Below are positions 1 to 9,041 of a stretch of DNA of 60,013 bases, one piece after another. Within the stretch, counting starts at the first letter, position 1. Each line of letters begins with the position of its first letter. The position numbers were made by a program, and so were the translations under genes. This DNA is from Flavobacterium sp. NRK1 (GTDB lineage: Bacteria > Bacteroidota > Bacteroidia > Flavobacteriales > Flavobacteriaceae), in NCBI RefSeq assembly GCF_024054175.1, contig NZ_JAMXLA010000001.1, forward strand, positions 288,386 through 348,398, given 5' to 3'. The notes beneath the pieces are model-generated. The model was given only the letters and a program-made list of their open reading frames with translations. It made no database searches and was not told where the DNA came from.

Positions 1-20
1 TTATTATCGTGTGCTGTTTC

Positions 21-1340
21 TTAATAATCCCTATTTACATCAAATGCTTCAAGGTAGTCTGCAACGCGTTTAACAAATGATCCTCCAAGGGCGCCATCTA
101 CCACACGGTGGTCATAGCTATGTGAAAGGAACATTTTCTGGCGGATGCCAATAAAATCTCCATCTGGTGTTTCTATAACCGCAGGCACTTTTCGGATAGC
201 TCCTAGTGCAAGGATACCTACTTGCGGCTGATTGATGATTGGTGTACCAAACACACTGCCAAAAGTACCTACATTCGTTACAGTATAAGTACCACCCTGA
301 GTATCGTCCGGTTTAAGTTTACCTGCTTTTGCACGATTACCAAGGTCATTAACTGCCTTAGCCATACCTACAAGGTTAAGCTGATCTGCATTTTTAATCA
401 CCGGAACAATTAAGTTACCATTTGGCAATGCCGCTGCCATACCAAGGTTTATATTTTTCTTTTTGATGATATAGTCCCCATCAACAGATATATTCATTCC
501 TGGGAAGTCTTTCAACGCTTTTGCTACAGCTTCCATAAATATCGGAGTAAAAGTAAGCTTTTCTCCTTCGCGTTTCTCAAATGCACCTTTAACCTTATCT
601 CTCCATTTTACAATATTGGTAACATCTACCTCAATAAAAGACTGCACGTGTGCTGATGTTTGAACAGACTGTACCATGTAACCCGAAATAAGCTTGCGCA
701 TACGGTCCATTTCAACAATCTCATCACCACCGTTAACAGAAACCGGAGCTGCTTTAGCTGCTGCTGGCTGGTTGTTGGCTGTCGGCTGCTGAACAGGAGC
801 AGCTTGTGTTACTGCTGCCGGTTGTTGAGCTGGTTGGCTTCCGCGTGTTCTAATATAATCAAGTATATCATTTTTAGTTACCCTGCCTTCTTTACCTGAA
901 CCATTAATCGCTTCAAGTTCAGCAAGAGATATACCTTCTTCTTTTGCTATGTTTTTCACTAATGGTGAATAGAATTTTTCGGTATTAGAAAAATCTACAG
1001 GCGCTGCAACGGTAGCTGCGGCTGCTTGCACTGATTTTTCTATCACTTCAACATTAGCTGCGGTAGTTTTTTCAGCAGGAGCATCTACAACGACTCCACC
1101 TTCAGTTTCAATATAGGCAATAGTTTGCCCTACCTGAACCACATCATTAACCTGGAAAAGTACTTCTGTAAGTGTTCCTGAAACCTCCGATGGCACTTCA
1201 GAATCCACTTTATCTGTAGCGATTTCAAGCACAGCTTCATCAGCTGCAATATGATCGCCAACATTTTTTAACCAATTTGTTATTGTTGCCTCTGCAACGC
1301 TCTCACCCATTTTGGGTAATTTTAGTTCAAATTTTGCCAT
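21..1340 (-). CDS. 2-oxo acid dehydrogenase E2 subunit (dihydrolipoyllysine acyltransferase)
   Basis: This is the acyl-transferring core of a 2-oxoacid dehydrogenase complex: a swinging lipoyl arm passes the acyl group to CoA in the cytoplasm. The order is an N-terminal lipoyl domain (residues 1-80, lipoylated Lys44 in ATDKVDSE), an Ala/Pro-rich linker, a peripheral-subunit-binding domain (about 123-163), a second Ala/Pro/Gln linker, and a catalytic domain ending in DHRVVDG (His411, Asp415). The 439-residue length with one lipoyl domain fits branched-chain or 2-oxoglutarate-type E2s better than multi-lipoyl pyruvate E2s. No E1 or E3 gene is adjacent inside the window, so the substrate is not settled. 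Confidence 0.95.
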   Translation of the reverse strand: MAKFELKLPKMGESVAEATITNWLKNVGDHIAADEAVLEIATDKVDSEVPSEVSGTLTEVLFQVNDVVQVGQTIAYIETEGGVVVDAPAEKTTAANVEVIEKSVQAAAATVAAPVDFSNTEKFYSPLVKNIAKEEGISLAELEAINGSGKEGRVTKNDILDYIRTRGSQPAQQPAAVTQAAPVQQPTANNQPAAAKAAPVSVNGGDEIVEMDRMRKLISGYMVQSVQTSAHVQSFIEVDVTNIVKWRDKVKGAFEKREGEKLTFTPIFMEAVAKALKDFPGMNISVDGDYIIKKKNINLGMAAALPNGNLIVPVIKNADQLNLVGMAKAVNDLGNRAKAGKLKPDDTQGGTYTVTNVGTFGSVFGTPIINQPQVGILALGAIRKVPAVIETPDGDFIGIRQKMFLSHSYDHRVVDGALGGSFVKRVADYLEAFDVNRDY

Positions 1341-1452
1341 ATTGTTAACCTAAAGGTAAAATTACTATTTCAGCTTGCGAATTTAATAAAAAAAACAACC
1401 CGATACCGTTTTTAGTATAATTATTCAACTACTATATCGTTTTTTCTTACTA

Positions 1453-2601
1453 TCAAATTTCATCAAGCAGTATTACTTCCCCCCTGTCATTACTACTATT
1501 ACTGCCTATTATAAATTTCGAGTCTGCAGGGCGTATTTTAAAAGTAAATCCACTATTTTTGTGCTCTTCAATAAAAGCAATGCAGTCTTTAAAACTTAAC
1601 ATCTCATTATCAAATACTATCTCAGCTTTTTTATTTTTAAAGGCAAGCACCTTTTCAATCAGTTCAGTACGTATTACCGATTTTCCCAATTTATACTGAA
1701 GTGCCTTCCTAAGCTTCTCATTCTTCGAAATTAAAATATAATGTTGAGGAATGTATAATGGGGCTGTTTTATTTTTTTTAGCTATCGCAAAAAAGAAAGC
1801 ACCAATTTTCATAAGCAGTTCAAATTGTGGAGAACGCTTAAAATGCTTTTGATAAAAAAACTGCATGGCTTCCCTAAAACGCTTCATATAAGCACCGTCT
1901 TTCACAGTACTTTCTCCTTTATAATGCATTACTGAAGTTCCTGCAAAGTAATAATTATGAAGCCCTTTTTTAAGCACTGTGTATGATAAATCTACATCAT
2001 CACTATACATAAAACAGTCTTCATCAAACCCTCCCACTTCCAGATAAAGTTCACGTTTCATAATCATAAAAGCCCCAACCAGTATATCAACTTTCCCGGT
2101 TTGGTCTTCCGTAATATGCTGTGCATAATAACGATTAAATATTTCCTTGCGCGGCAATAATTTATATAAGCCTCCTATCTTAGTAAATGCTACCCATGGT
2201 GTTGGCACTCCTCTTTTACTTTCGGGTAAAAAGAAACCCCTCCCATCTACAAGTTTTACACCCGCTATACCAAAATCTTTTTGTGCATTAATAAAAGTAA
2301 GAACTTTTTCAAAAGTATCTTCTGCAACAACAGTATCAGGATTTAATATACAAACATATTCTCCCTTTGCAGCATCGACTCCTATATTATTCCCTTTTGG
2401 AAAACCAGGATTATCTTTATTAGCTATAAGAGTTACTTCAGGAAAACGCTCCCTCATCATAGCACAGCTATCATCAGGCGAATTATTATCTACAACTATT
2501 ATTTCTGCATCAATGCCTTTTATAGCCTGCTGTACGCTAAGCACACACTGCTCTAAAAAATAACGGACATTATAATTAAGTATAATTACTGACAACTGCA
2601 T
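1453..2601 (-). CDS. Family 2 glycosyltransferase
   Basis: This enzyme probably adds a sugar to a cell-surface polysaccharide or glycolipid on the cytoplasmic face. The first 100 residues form a GT-A fold: the SVIILNYN start, IIVVDNNSPD, NPGFPKGNN and the nucleotide-sugar/metal motif NPDT near residue 88. SDDVDLSY further on matches the acceptor-side acidic motif of rhamnosyltransferase-like GT2 enzymes. The last 120 residues have no transmembrane helix that I can see. The donor and acceptor cannot be told from sequence. The ATG lies almost at the predicted transcription start, so the mRNA may be leaderless or nearly so. Confidence 0.92.
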   Translation of the reverse strand: MQLSVIILNYNVRYFLEQCVLSVQQAIKGIDAEIIVVDNNSPDDSCAMMRERFPEVTLIANKDNPGFPKGNNIGVDAAKGEYVCILNPDTVVAEDTFEKVLTFINAQKDFGIAGVKLVDGRGFFLPESKRGVPTPWVAFTKIGGLYKLLPRKEIFNRYYAQHITEDQTGKVDILVGAFMIMKRELYLEVGGFDEDCFMYSDDVDLSYTVLKKGLHNYYFAGTSVMHYKGESTVKDGAYMKRFREAMQFFYQKHFKRSPQFELLMKIGAFFFAIAKKNKTAPLYIPQHYILISKNEKLRKALQYKLGKSVIRTELIEKVLAFKNKKAEIVFDNEMLSFKDCIAFIEEHKNSGFTFKIRPADSKFIIGSNSSNDRGEVILLDEI

Positions 2602-2606
2602 GGAGG

Positions 2607-2614
2607 CAAAGATA
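2607..2614 (-). promoter_or_regulatory. Promoter -7 element for the GT2 gene
   Basis: On the minus strand this reads TATCTTTG, an exact TAnnTTTG match. It ends only five bases before the ATG at 2601. I see no TTG at the expected -33 distance, so this rests on the -7 element alone. Confidence 0.5.
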
Positions 2615-2670
2615 TAAGAATTTAATAATTATGAAATTACTCGCGACAGCAATTTAGCTTGTTATAAAAC

Positions 2671-2699
2671 AAAAAAAGCGCCCTTGTAAAGGGCGCTTT
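2671..2699 (-). terminator. Rho-independent terminator of the Hsp20 gene
   Basis: A perfect 11-bp stem (AAAGCGCCCTT / AAGGGCGCTTT) with a 3-base loop is followed on the minus strand by a run of seven T. It lies just beyond the Hsp20 stop codon and ahead of the next leftward promoter. Confidence 0.9.
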
Positions 2700-2725
2700 A
2701 ACCAACTAACCAAATCCAATCATTA

Positions 2726-3154
2726 TTATGAAATCTCTATTAATCTTTTTGCCTGTGGCAATTCTTCTTCTTTTTTAGGCAGATTTAAAACAAGTATACC
2801 ATCCTGATAAGCAGCATTAATATCTTCAGATTTTACGTTTTCGGGCAGCTTGAACGACCTTTTAAATGATGCTGCACGAAATTCCCTTCTCATAAATTTA
2901 CCTTCCTGTTCTTCTGATTTTTCTTCTTTAATTTCAGATGAAATAGTCAGCAGCTCCTTCTCAACTTCAATATTAAAGTTTTCTTTTTTTAATCCCGGAG
3001 CAATAATTTCAAGAGAAAAAGCAGTATCTGTTTCTTTTACATTTACCGGAGGAATAGCAGTTTTATTATATTCTGTTCCACCTAAGATGTCTTTAAAAAA
3101 CTGATCCATAACTAATGGAAATCCGTTTGTACTGTTTCTTTTTACTACATTCAT
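2726..3154 (-). CDS. Small heat-shock protein, Hsp20/alpha-crystallin family
   Basis: This is an ATP-independent holdase that binds unfolding cytoplasmic proteins. The 142-residue length and layout are typical: a short N-terminal arm (to about residue 35), then an alpha-crystallin domain beginning near NVKETD with LEIIAPGLKKENF, and GILVLNLPKKEE near the C-terminus. The tail is short (LIEIS) and carries the IxI-like LIEI segment used for oligomer contacts. It has its own strong terminator and therefore is probably monocistronic. No clear heat-shock operator is visible upstream. Confidence 0.95.
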   Translation of the reverse strand: MNVVKRNSTNGFPLVMDQFFKDILGGTEYNKTAIPPVNVKETDTAFSLEIIAPGLKKENFNIEVEKELLTISSEIKEEKSEEQEGKFMRREFRAASFKRSFKLPENVKSEDINAAYQDGILVLNLPKKEEELPQAKRLIEIS

Positions 3155-3319
3155 GATCTTTATTTTTTTATGTTTATTTCAAATATTTAATATGTAATAG
3201 TCAAGTTTTATTCCACTTTAAAAAACACAGACAAAATGACACTTATAATGACTTTTTGACACTTTTTAATTTTGAGTCTGAATTAAGTATATATTTATCC
3301 TACCAAAACAAACCAATAA

Positions 3320-4498
3320 GTGAACGCTGTAAAACAAAGAATTCAATCTATAGATGTATTGCGTGGATTTATAATGGCCTTAATGGCACTCGACCATACG
3401 CGCGATTACTTTCATATTGACGCCATGTCGCAAAGCCCAACCGATTTGGAAACCACAACCCCGATATTATTCTTCACAAGATGGATAACCCATTTTTGTG
3501 CTCCTACATTTGTATTTTTATCAGGCACTTCAATTTATCTGCAAAGTTTAAGGAAAACTAAAAAAGAACTCTCTTGGTTTCTATTTACAAGGGGATTATG
3601 GCTTATGATTGCCGAAATTACCTTTGTTGGCTTAGGCTGGAGTTTTGACATCTCCTTTAACTTCTTTTTTCTCCAGGTTATATGGGCAATAGGATGCAGT
3701 ATGGTAATTTTATCAGCACTTATATTTTTCAGATACCGGATACTTTTAGTAATAGGAATTCTTATTACACTTTGCCATAATATAATGGACTATGTAACAA
3801 TAACTAACGATAGCTTAGATATACTTGCTAATTTATTTCTCATTACAAAATTTGAATCTTACGCTTTAGGAAGCGTCCATTTTATGACAGCCTACGCCAT
3901 ATTGCCCTGGACAAGCATTATGTTGCTGGGATATGCAGCCGGAAGATGGTATAAAACCGAGATAAAACCGGAAACAAGAAAAAAACTACTTATCTTTTCA
4001 GGAAGCATGTTATTACTTTTATTTATCTGCCTGCGGTTTGCAAATAGTTATGGCGATCCTGCCCCATGGCAGGAACAGCATAATTTTACCTATACAGTAT
4101 TATCTTTCCTGAATGTAACAAAATATCCACCATCACTAATGTATGCTTGTATGACATTGGGCCCTGCACTAATTGCATTGGCACTTATAGAGAATTTACG
4201 CAACCGTTTTACAGCAATATTCAATATATTCGGCCGCGTACCTTTCTTTTACTACATCATACACATTTACATTATACATATATTATGTGTATTTCTATTT
4301 TTTGCAGAGGGTTATTCACTTATGGATAACTACAAACTAAACATGGCTTTTGGTTTCAGGCCGAAAGAAAACTTCGGCTTTTCATTAGGAATTGTTTACA
4401 TTATATGGCTATTTGTTTTAATATTATGTTATTTTCCAAGCCGTTGGTATAACAATTATAAAACCACTCATAAAAAATGGTGGCTCAGTTATATTTAA
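3320..4498 (+). CDS. Multi-pass membrane protein, DUF1624/HGSNAT-like acyltransferase
   Basis: This is an integral membrane protein with about ten hydrophobic segments. The N-terminal signature DVLRGFIMALMALDHTRDYF (residues 12-31) is characteristic of the DUF1624 family, related to heparan-alpha-glucosaminide N-acetyltransferase. The conserved Arg15-Gly16 and Asp25-His26 are present. The family is thought to transfer acyl groups across or at the membrane, but the substrate here is unknown. The start codon is GTG. It stands alone, between Hsp20 (opposite strand) and an ABC-F gene with its own promoter. Confidence 0.85.
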   Translation: MNAVKQRIQSIDVLRGFIMALMALDHTRDYFHIDAMSQSPTDLETTTPILFFTRWITHFCAPTFVFLSGTSIYLQSLRKTKKELSWFLFTRGLWLMIAEITFVGLGWSFDISFNFFFLQVIWAIGCSMVILSALIFFRYRILLVIGILITLCHNIMDYVTITNDSLDILANLFLITKFESYALGSVHFMTAYAILPWTSIMLLGYAAGRWYKTEIKPETRKKLLIFSGSMLLLLFICLRFANSYGDPAPWQEQHNFTYTVLSFLNVTKYPPSLMYACMTLGPALIALALIENLRNRFTAIFNIFGRVPFFYYIIHIYIIHILCVFLFFAEGYSLMDNYKLNMAFGFRPKENFGFSLGIVYIIWLFVLILCYFPSRWYNNYKTTHKKWWLSYI

Positions 4499-4525
4499 GG
4501 CATTAAACGTAAAACTGCCTGAAAC

Positions 4526-4555
4526 TTGAAACCTGAAACAAAAAGTTTACTTTTG
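4526..4555 (+). promoter_or_regulatory. Promoter of the first ABC-F gene
   Basis: TTG at 4526-4528, a 19-base spacer and TACTTTTG at 4548-4555 match the Bacteroidota promoter. The GTG start follows 17 bases later. The upstream bases also hold a degenerate repeated word (GAAACTTGAAACCTGAAAC). Confidence 0.75.
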
Positions 4556-4572
4556 CAAAAAAATAAGCCACA

Positions 4573-6441
4573 GTGAATTATCTTTCAGTAGAAAACATCT
4601 CTAAATCGTTTGGTGAACGTACACTTTTCGAAAACATATCATTCGGTATAAACAAAGACCAGAAAATAGCTTTTGTAGCCAAAAATGGTACAGGAAAAAC
4701 CAGCATACTTAAAATCATTAACGGTGAAGACATGCCGGATACCGGACAGATAGTTATTCGTAAAGAAATAAAAATGGCTTTTCTTTCTCAGGAACCCAAT
4801 CTTGATCCTGAACTAACAATAGAAGAAAGCATTTTTGCATCTGACAATGAAATACTGAAAGTAATTGAACAGTACGAAAAAGCACTTGAAAATCCTGATG
4901 ATGAAGAAGCTTACCAAAAAGCTTTTGAACGCATGGATATGCACAATGCATGGGATTTTGAAACTCAATACAAACAGATACTTTTTAAGCTGAAGCTGGA
5001 AGATATGAAGCTGAAGATTAAAAATCTCAGCGGTGGACAAAAAAAACGTGTTGCCCTCGCTATCATCCTTATCAGCAAGCCTGATCTTTTAATACTCGAT
5101 GAGCCTACCAACCACCTTGACCTGGAAATGATAGAATGGCTGGAGAATTATTTTGCTAAAGAAAACATGACCCTTTTTATGGTTACTCACGACCGTTTCT
5201 TTTTAGAGCGTGTTTGTAATGAGATCATAGAACTTGAAAACGGTAAACTATACCAATACAAAGGCAACTACTCTTATTATCTTCAAAAAAAGGAAGAGCG
5301 TATAGCTGCGGAAAACGCAAGTATTGATAAGGCAAAAAATCTTTATGTGAAAGAATTAGACTGGATGCGCCGCCAGCCAAAAGCACGTACCACAAAGTCT
5401 AAATCACGTCAGGACGATTTTTATGTAATTCAGGAAAAAGCACATAGCCGCCGTAAAGATCACCAGGTAGAACTGGAAATAAACATGGAACGCATGGGCA
5501 GCAAGATTGTAGAGCTGCACAACATATCTAAAAAATTTGCCGATAAAACCATACTTGAAAACTTTAGTTTCAATTTTAAGAAAGGTGAACGTATAGGTAT
5601 TATTGGTAAAAACGGAACAGGAAAATCCACATTCCTTAATCTTATTACTCAAACCCTTCAGCCGGATAGTGGTAAAGTTGTAACAGGCGAAACCATTAAA
5701 ATAGGTTATTATACCCAAAGCGGTATTAACCCAAAACCTGAACAAAAGGTTATAGACATTATTAAAGAATTTGGCGAATATATTCCGCTTGCAAAAGGCA
5801 GAACAATTTCAGCATCGCAGTTACTGGAAAAATTCCTTTTTGACCGTAAAAAGCAGTATGACTTTGTTGAAAAATTAAGCGGCGGCGAATTAAAAAGACT
5901 ATACCTATGCACGGTTCTTATTCAAAATCCTAACTTTCTTATTCTTGATGAACCTACCAATGACCTTGATATTGTTACATTAAATGTTCTGGAAAGTTTT
6001 CTGCTTGATTATCCGGGCTGCCTTATAGTGGTATCTCACGACAGGTATTTTATGGATAAAATTGTAGATCACCTGTTCGTATTCAGAGGAGATGGAGTTA
6101 TTGAAGATTTCCCCGGCAACTACAGTGATTTCAGGGCTTACGAAGATAGCGCCGAGCCTGCAAAAGAAGACTTAAAACCTGTAGGCGATAACAAAAAAGC
6201 ATGGAAACAAAATAATGTAAAAGCCGGCCTTACCTTCAATGAACAAAAAGAGTTTCAGAAAATTGAAAAAGAAATAAAAGACCTGGAGCGTGACAAAGAA
6301 GATATTGAAAAGCAATTTTCAGATGGCAATGTTGCAGATGGGGATATTGCTAAAAAAGCTGCCGACCTTGAAATTATACTAAAAAAGTTAGATGAAAAAA
6401 CAGAGCGCTGGTTTGAACTTAGCGCCAAAATGGAAGAGTAA
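4573..6441 (+). CDS. ABC-F ATPase, Uup-like, 622 aa
   Basis: This is a cytoplasmic ABC-F protein with two nucleotide-binding domains and no membrane part; members act on ribosomes or recombination intermediates. NBD1 has Walker A AKNGTGKT (36-43), LSGGQKKR and LILDEPTNHLD. NBD2 has GKNGTGKS, LSGGELKR and LILDEPTNDLD. Between them is the charged linker typical of ABC-F. The roughly 90-residue, Lys/Glu-rich coiled C-terminal extension is the feature that separates Uup from the shorter EttA/YbiT types. The start is GTG. A methyltransferase-like gene follows after 13 bases and may be co-transcribed. Confidence 0.93.
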   Translation: MNYLSVENISKSFGERTLFENISFGINKDQKIAFVAKNGTGKTSILKIINGEDMPDTGQIVIRKEIKMAFLSQEPNLDPELTIEESIFASDNEILKVIEQYEKALENPDDEEAYQKAFERMDMHNAWDFETQYKQILFKLKLEDMKLKIKNLSGGQKKRVALAIILISKPDLLILDEPTNHLDLEMIEWLENYFAKENMTLFMVTHDRFFLERVCNEIIELENGKLYQYKGNYSYYLQKKEERIAAENASIDKAKNLYVKELDWMRRQPKARTTKSKSRQDDFYVIQEKAHSRRKDHQVELEINMERMGSKIVELHNISKKFADKTILENFSFNFKKGERIGIIGKNGTGKSTFLNLITQTLQPDSGKVVTGETIKIGYYTQSGINPKPEQKVIDIIKEFGEYIPLAKGRTISASQLLEKFLFDRKKQYDFVEKLSGGELKRLYLCTVLIQNPNFLILDEPTNDLDIVTLNVLESFLLDYPGCLIVVSHDRYFMDKIVDHLFVFRGDGVIEDFPGNYSDFRAYEDSAEPAKEDLKPVGDNKKAWKQNNVKAGLTFNEQKEFQKIEKEIKDLERDKEDIEKQFSDGNVADGDIAKKAADLEIILKKLDEKTERWFELSAKMEE

Positions 6442-6454
6442 TAAAGTTTAAATT

Positions 6455-7087
6455 TTGAAACCATTATCATATACACAGTTTCTTTGGAAATCCGTTAATT
6501 TACACGGCTTGCATTCTCCTTTTATATTTGCTTTTGCCGAACAGGGTTTATATAACAGGTATAATATAATAAAGAAACGCAAATATGATTTTGGCAACAC
6601 AGGTTTAAATTACGAAATATTAAAAACACTATATAAAACCATCTTTTACTTTAAAGCCTACAAACTTATTGTATTAGGAGATAATGCTATTGCTGCAACA
6701 GAAATAATACAGGAAGCCGGAAAGGAACAAAATGCCAAAATATGGTTTTTTTCACCAAATGCACCTATCCCCGGAACTATAGACCTCGCGTATCTGTCAG
6801 GCAATAACAGCGAATCAATACAGAAGTCATTAGCACAACTATTACCAAACGTTAGCGACACTACAGTATGTATAATAGGGAATATTCATTCTTCTGCACA
6901 AATGGAAAAAGCATGGGATGACATAAAGAAAGACCCAAATGTTACAGTAACTATTGATACGTATCATTCAGGTCTTGTGTTTTTCAGGCGTGGGCAGGCA
7001 AAACAGCATTTTATAATCCGCACTTCAACTTCAAAATTTTTAGATGCTCTACTGGGCATAAAAAAACTTTGGGGGTTACTAGGCTAA
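6455..7087 (+). CDS. Divergent class I methyltransferase-like protein
   Basis: The N-terminal signature NLHGLHSPFIF and the C-terminal block MEKAWDDIKKDPNVTVTIDT followed by GLVFFRRGQAKQHFIIR are hallmarks of a Bacteroidota family annotated as SAM-dependent methyltransferases. The start is a TTG 13 bases after the ABC-F stop codon. The segment that should form the glycine-rich SAM loop reads IVLGDNAIAATEI, lacking the usual GxGxG pattern, and the acidic residue ending strand 2 is not obvious. The protein may have lost catalysis. It ends in a 4-base tail-to-tail overlap with the next gene. Confidence 0.7.
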   Translation: MKPLSYTQFLWKSVNLHGLHSPFIFAFAEQGLYNRYNIIKKRKYDFGNTGLNYEILKTLYKTIFYFKAYKLIVLGDNAIAATEIIQEAGKEQNAKIWFFSPNAPIPGTIDLAYLSGNNSESIQKSLAQLLPNVSDTTVCIIGNIHSSAQMEKAWDDIKKDPNVTVTIDTYHSGLVFFRRGQAKQHFIIRTSTSKFLDALLGIKKLWGLLG

Positions 7088-7338
7088 TTGTTTCGCAAAG
7101 CTTTTGCCAACTCGGCTTTAGTCATTTTAGAACGTCCTTCAATTCCCACTTTCTTAGCTTCTTCATAAAGGCTTTGCTTTGTGCGGTCTTCATATTTACC
7201 GGCTTTACCGCCGCGGTGTTCAGCACCTTTGCTGTTGGCTATCCTGGCAGACTTTTGTTTGCTGTAGCCTTTGTCTCTAAGAGCCTCATACTGGTCTTTA
7301 TCTTTTACCTGTGGCCCTGGTGATTTTCTTCCTGGCAT
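7084..7338 (-). CDS. Small basic protein with Rho-N-like helix (DUF7218-like)
   Basis: This 84-residue Lys/Arg-rich protein starts MPGRKSPGPQVKD; an in-frame upstream start adds ten residues that look like untranslated leader, so I chose the ATG at 7338. The middle (YEALRDKGYSKQKSARIAN) is strongly conserved in small proteins of many soil and water bacteria. The end (LYEEAKKVGIEGRSKMTKAEL) resembles the Rho N-terminal/SAP-type helical hairpin that binds nucleic acid. The function is unknown; a nucleic-acid-binding or stress-linked role is inference. It overlaps the convergent neighbour by 4 bases. Confidence 0.8.
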   Translation of the reverse strand: MPGRKSPGPQVKDKDQYEALRDKGYSKQKSARIANSKGAEHRGGKAGKYEDRTKQSLYEEAKKVGIEGRSKMTKAELAKALRNN

Positions 7339-7433
7339 AATAGTAAAATTTAATTGGTTCAACACCACTAAATTACCAACAACGCGGCAAGTAATGCGTT
7401 AACTGCCAGTTAAATATAAATAAATGGTTTCAT

Positions 7434-7460
7434 AAAAAAAGGTGTACCTAAGTACACCTT
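7434..7460 (-). terminator. Terminator of the coiled-coil lipoprotein gene
   Basis: A 9-bp stem (AAGGTGTAC / GTACACCTT) with a 4-base loop is followed on the minus strand by a T run. It sits about 35 bases past the stop codon of the leftward lipoprotein gene. Confidence 0.88.
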
Positions 7461-7496
7461 CTCACACAAATTTATATAAAAAACCTTATCTTTTTA

Positions 7497-8168
7497 TTAG
7501 TTTGCTTTTTCTTTAGCTTCTTGATTTTCATCACTCTTAGCAGTCATACGTTCCCATTTAAATTTAGGAGCAAATTTAAGTTTAAGAGAGGCAATTTTAC
7601 CATTATCCTCGCTGCTAAGGCCTTCTTTTTCTACAGTATTTTTACGTGCATCAAGTGCCTCATACCAAGCTTTAATTTTATCAAGATCCTGTCTTGAGTA
7701 AGTATCTTTGTTAGCATCAAAAGTTTCGTAAAACTTTTGGTATACACTTAAAATGTTGTCTTTGTTTACCCATGAAAACGTCATATCATCTCCTACAACA
7801 TTTCCAGGTCCAAACAGCATATCTGCCATACCCGTTCCGGTGCTTTCCATACTTGCTTTTGCATCATTTTCAGCCTGCATTTTTACACCCTCATATTTAG
7901 ATTTGCTTTCGTCAATCCTTTTTTGAGCTTCTGCATCATTGTTCAGGTCATTTAAAGCTGCTTCTGCTTCTGCAATTCTCTGCTGATATTCTGCTTCAAT
8001 TGCAGCCCAGTTAGCAGATCTTTCTGCAGCATCCAGATTATTAACTGAATCTACGAACACAACATAATGATCTACATGGTTGTTTGCCATTTCTTTTTTC
8101 TCGTCTTTGCAAGATGTTAAACCTGCTGCTATAAGGACAGCGCCTAAAGCTAAATTGAATCTTTTCAT
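7497..8168 (-). CDS. Coiled-coil lipoprotein of unknown function
   Basis: The N-terminus is a lipoprotein signal peptide (Lys-Arg, hydrophobic stretch, lipobox LTSC with Cys20), so the mature protein is anchored in the periplasm or outer membrane. Residues about 45-110 are Ala/Glu/Lys-rich with heptad spacing and likely form a long helix or coiled coil. The rest contains a conserved-looking tryptophan block (MTFSWVNKDNILSVYQKF). It resembles a flavobacterial lipoprotein family without assigned role (possibly DUF6565). It is flanked by its own terminator and is probably transcribed alone. Confidence 0.8.
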   Translation of the reverse strand: MKRFNLALGAVLIAAGLTSCKDEKKEMANNHVDHYVVFVDSVNNLDAAERSANWAAIEAEYQQRIAEAEAALNDLNNDAEAQKRIDESKSKYEGVKMQAENDAKASMESTGTGMADMLFGPGNVVGDDMTFSWVNKDNILSVYQKFYETFDANKDTYSRQDLDKIKAWYEALDARKNTVEKEGLSSEDNGKIASLKLKFAPKFKWERMTAKSDENQEAKEKAN

Positions 8169-8341
8169 GGTTGTTTTTGTATTAAATGTTACTTTGATGA
8201 GATAAAATTAGCCCAACCTTGAGCACATTTCAAAATAACTATTAATTTATTAAGAATACTTTAATACAATTAACTATACATTATGAATCATTAAGTATTC
8301 CTTAACAATTTAAGAAATACAAAAAGCATCAAATAAAAGAT

Positions 8342-8863
8342 TTAATTATCTACCTCAAAGTTTTCGGTAACTTCTCTTCCGGTAGCGGCGTCTTTGCCGT
8401 AAAAGTTAATAGATGAAACACCTGTACCCAGCTTATTACAAAAAAGGAACATTCTGCGCAGGATAATTTTTTTTCCATTAATAAATACAGTTACGTAAGG
8501 AATAGCATCATTACTTACTTTTAAAACAAGTTTTTTAGCAGGATAGGCAGCAAGTGTAAAATCAAAAGTATTAGCAGCAGTTTTTACAAATGATATTCCA
8601 TAAGCCATTCTACGCTGCAAATTACTTAACTCTTCTTTTATCCCTCCCTTTTTATAATTTATACGATGAATTTTTATAGGTTCATCATCACTAAGGTTTT
8701 TACCGGATAAAAAATTAGCTTCATAAACATAGGTATTATGATTATTTGCATGCTGAATATAAAAAAGCCTGTGCGGAGAATTAGGCGGTACAGGATAACC
8801 CTCCTGTGCAGAAATTTCCAGTACTGAAATCAAAAACAGAATAAAGAATACATGTCTTTTCAT
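8342..8863 (-). CDS. Secreted DUF4833-like protein
   Basis: The protein has a signal peptide (MKRHVFFILFLISVLEISAQ) and a mature domain of about 150 residues. The blocks PPNSPHRLFYIQHANNHNTYV and YGISFVKTAANTFDFTLAAY resemble the DUF4833 family of exported bacterial proteins, whose function is unknown. No catalytic motif stands out. It is predicted to be periplasmic or secreted and to be mostly beta. The neighbours, a lipoprotein and a DUF2188 protein, do not suggest a pathway. Confidence 0.75.
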   Translation of the reverse strand: MKRHVFFILFLISVLEISAQEGYPVPPNSPHRLFYIQHANNHNTYVYEANFLSGKNLSDDEPIKIHRINYKKGGIKEELSNLQRRMAYGISFVKTAANTFDFTLAAYPAKKLVLKVSNDAIPYVTVFINGKKIILRRMFLFCNKLGTGVSSINFYGKDAATGREVTENFEVDN

Positions 8864-9041
8864 AAGCTTTTGGAATGTAATTTAAATGTAATGATTTTTT
8901 ACTTACGATGTTACGAAAACGTTATATTTTACAATTTTAATATATAATTTCTCCACTTCAATGTGTTAATTAGCAATCCGTTAATACTCTTGCATTATTC
9001 CCCTTTGTAATTTTAAAACATCTAACTAAAAAACCTTAATT

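Noticed and set aside
2147..2563. 138-residue plus-strand frame inside the GT2 gene
   Set aside because: It lies fully within a clear glycosyltransferase and has no recognisable domain.
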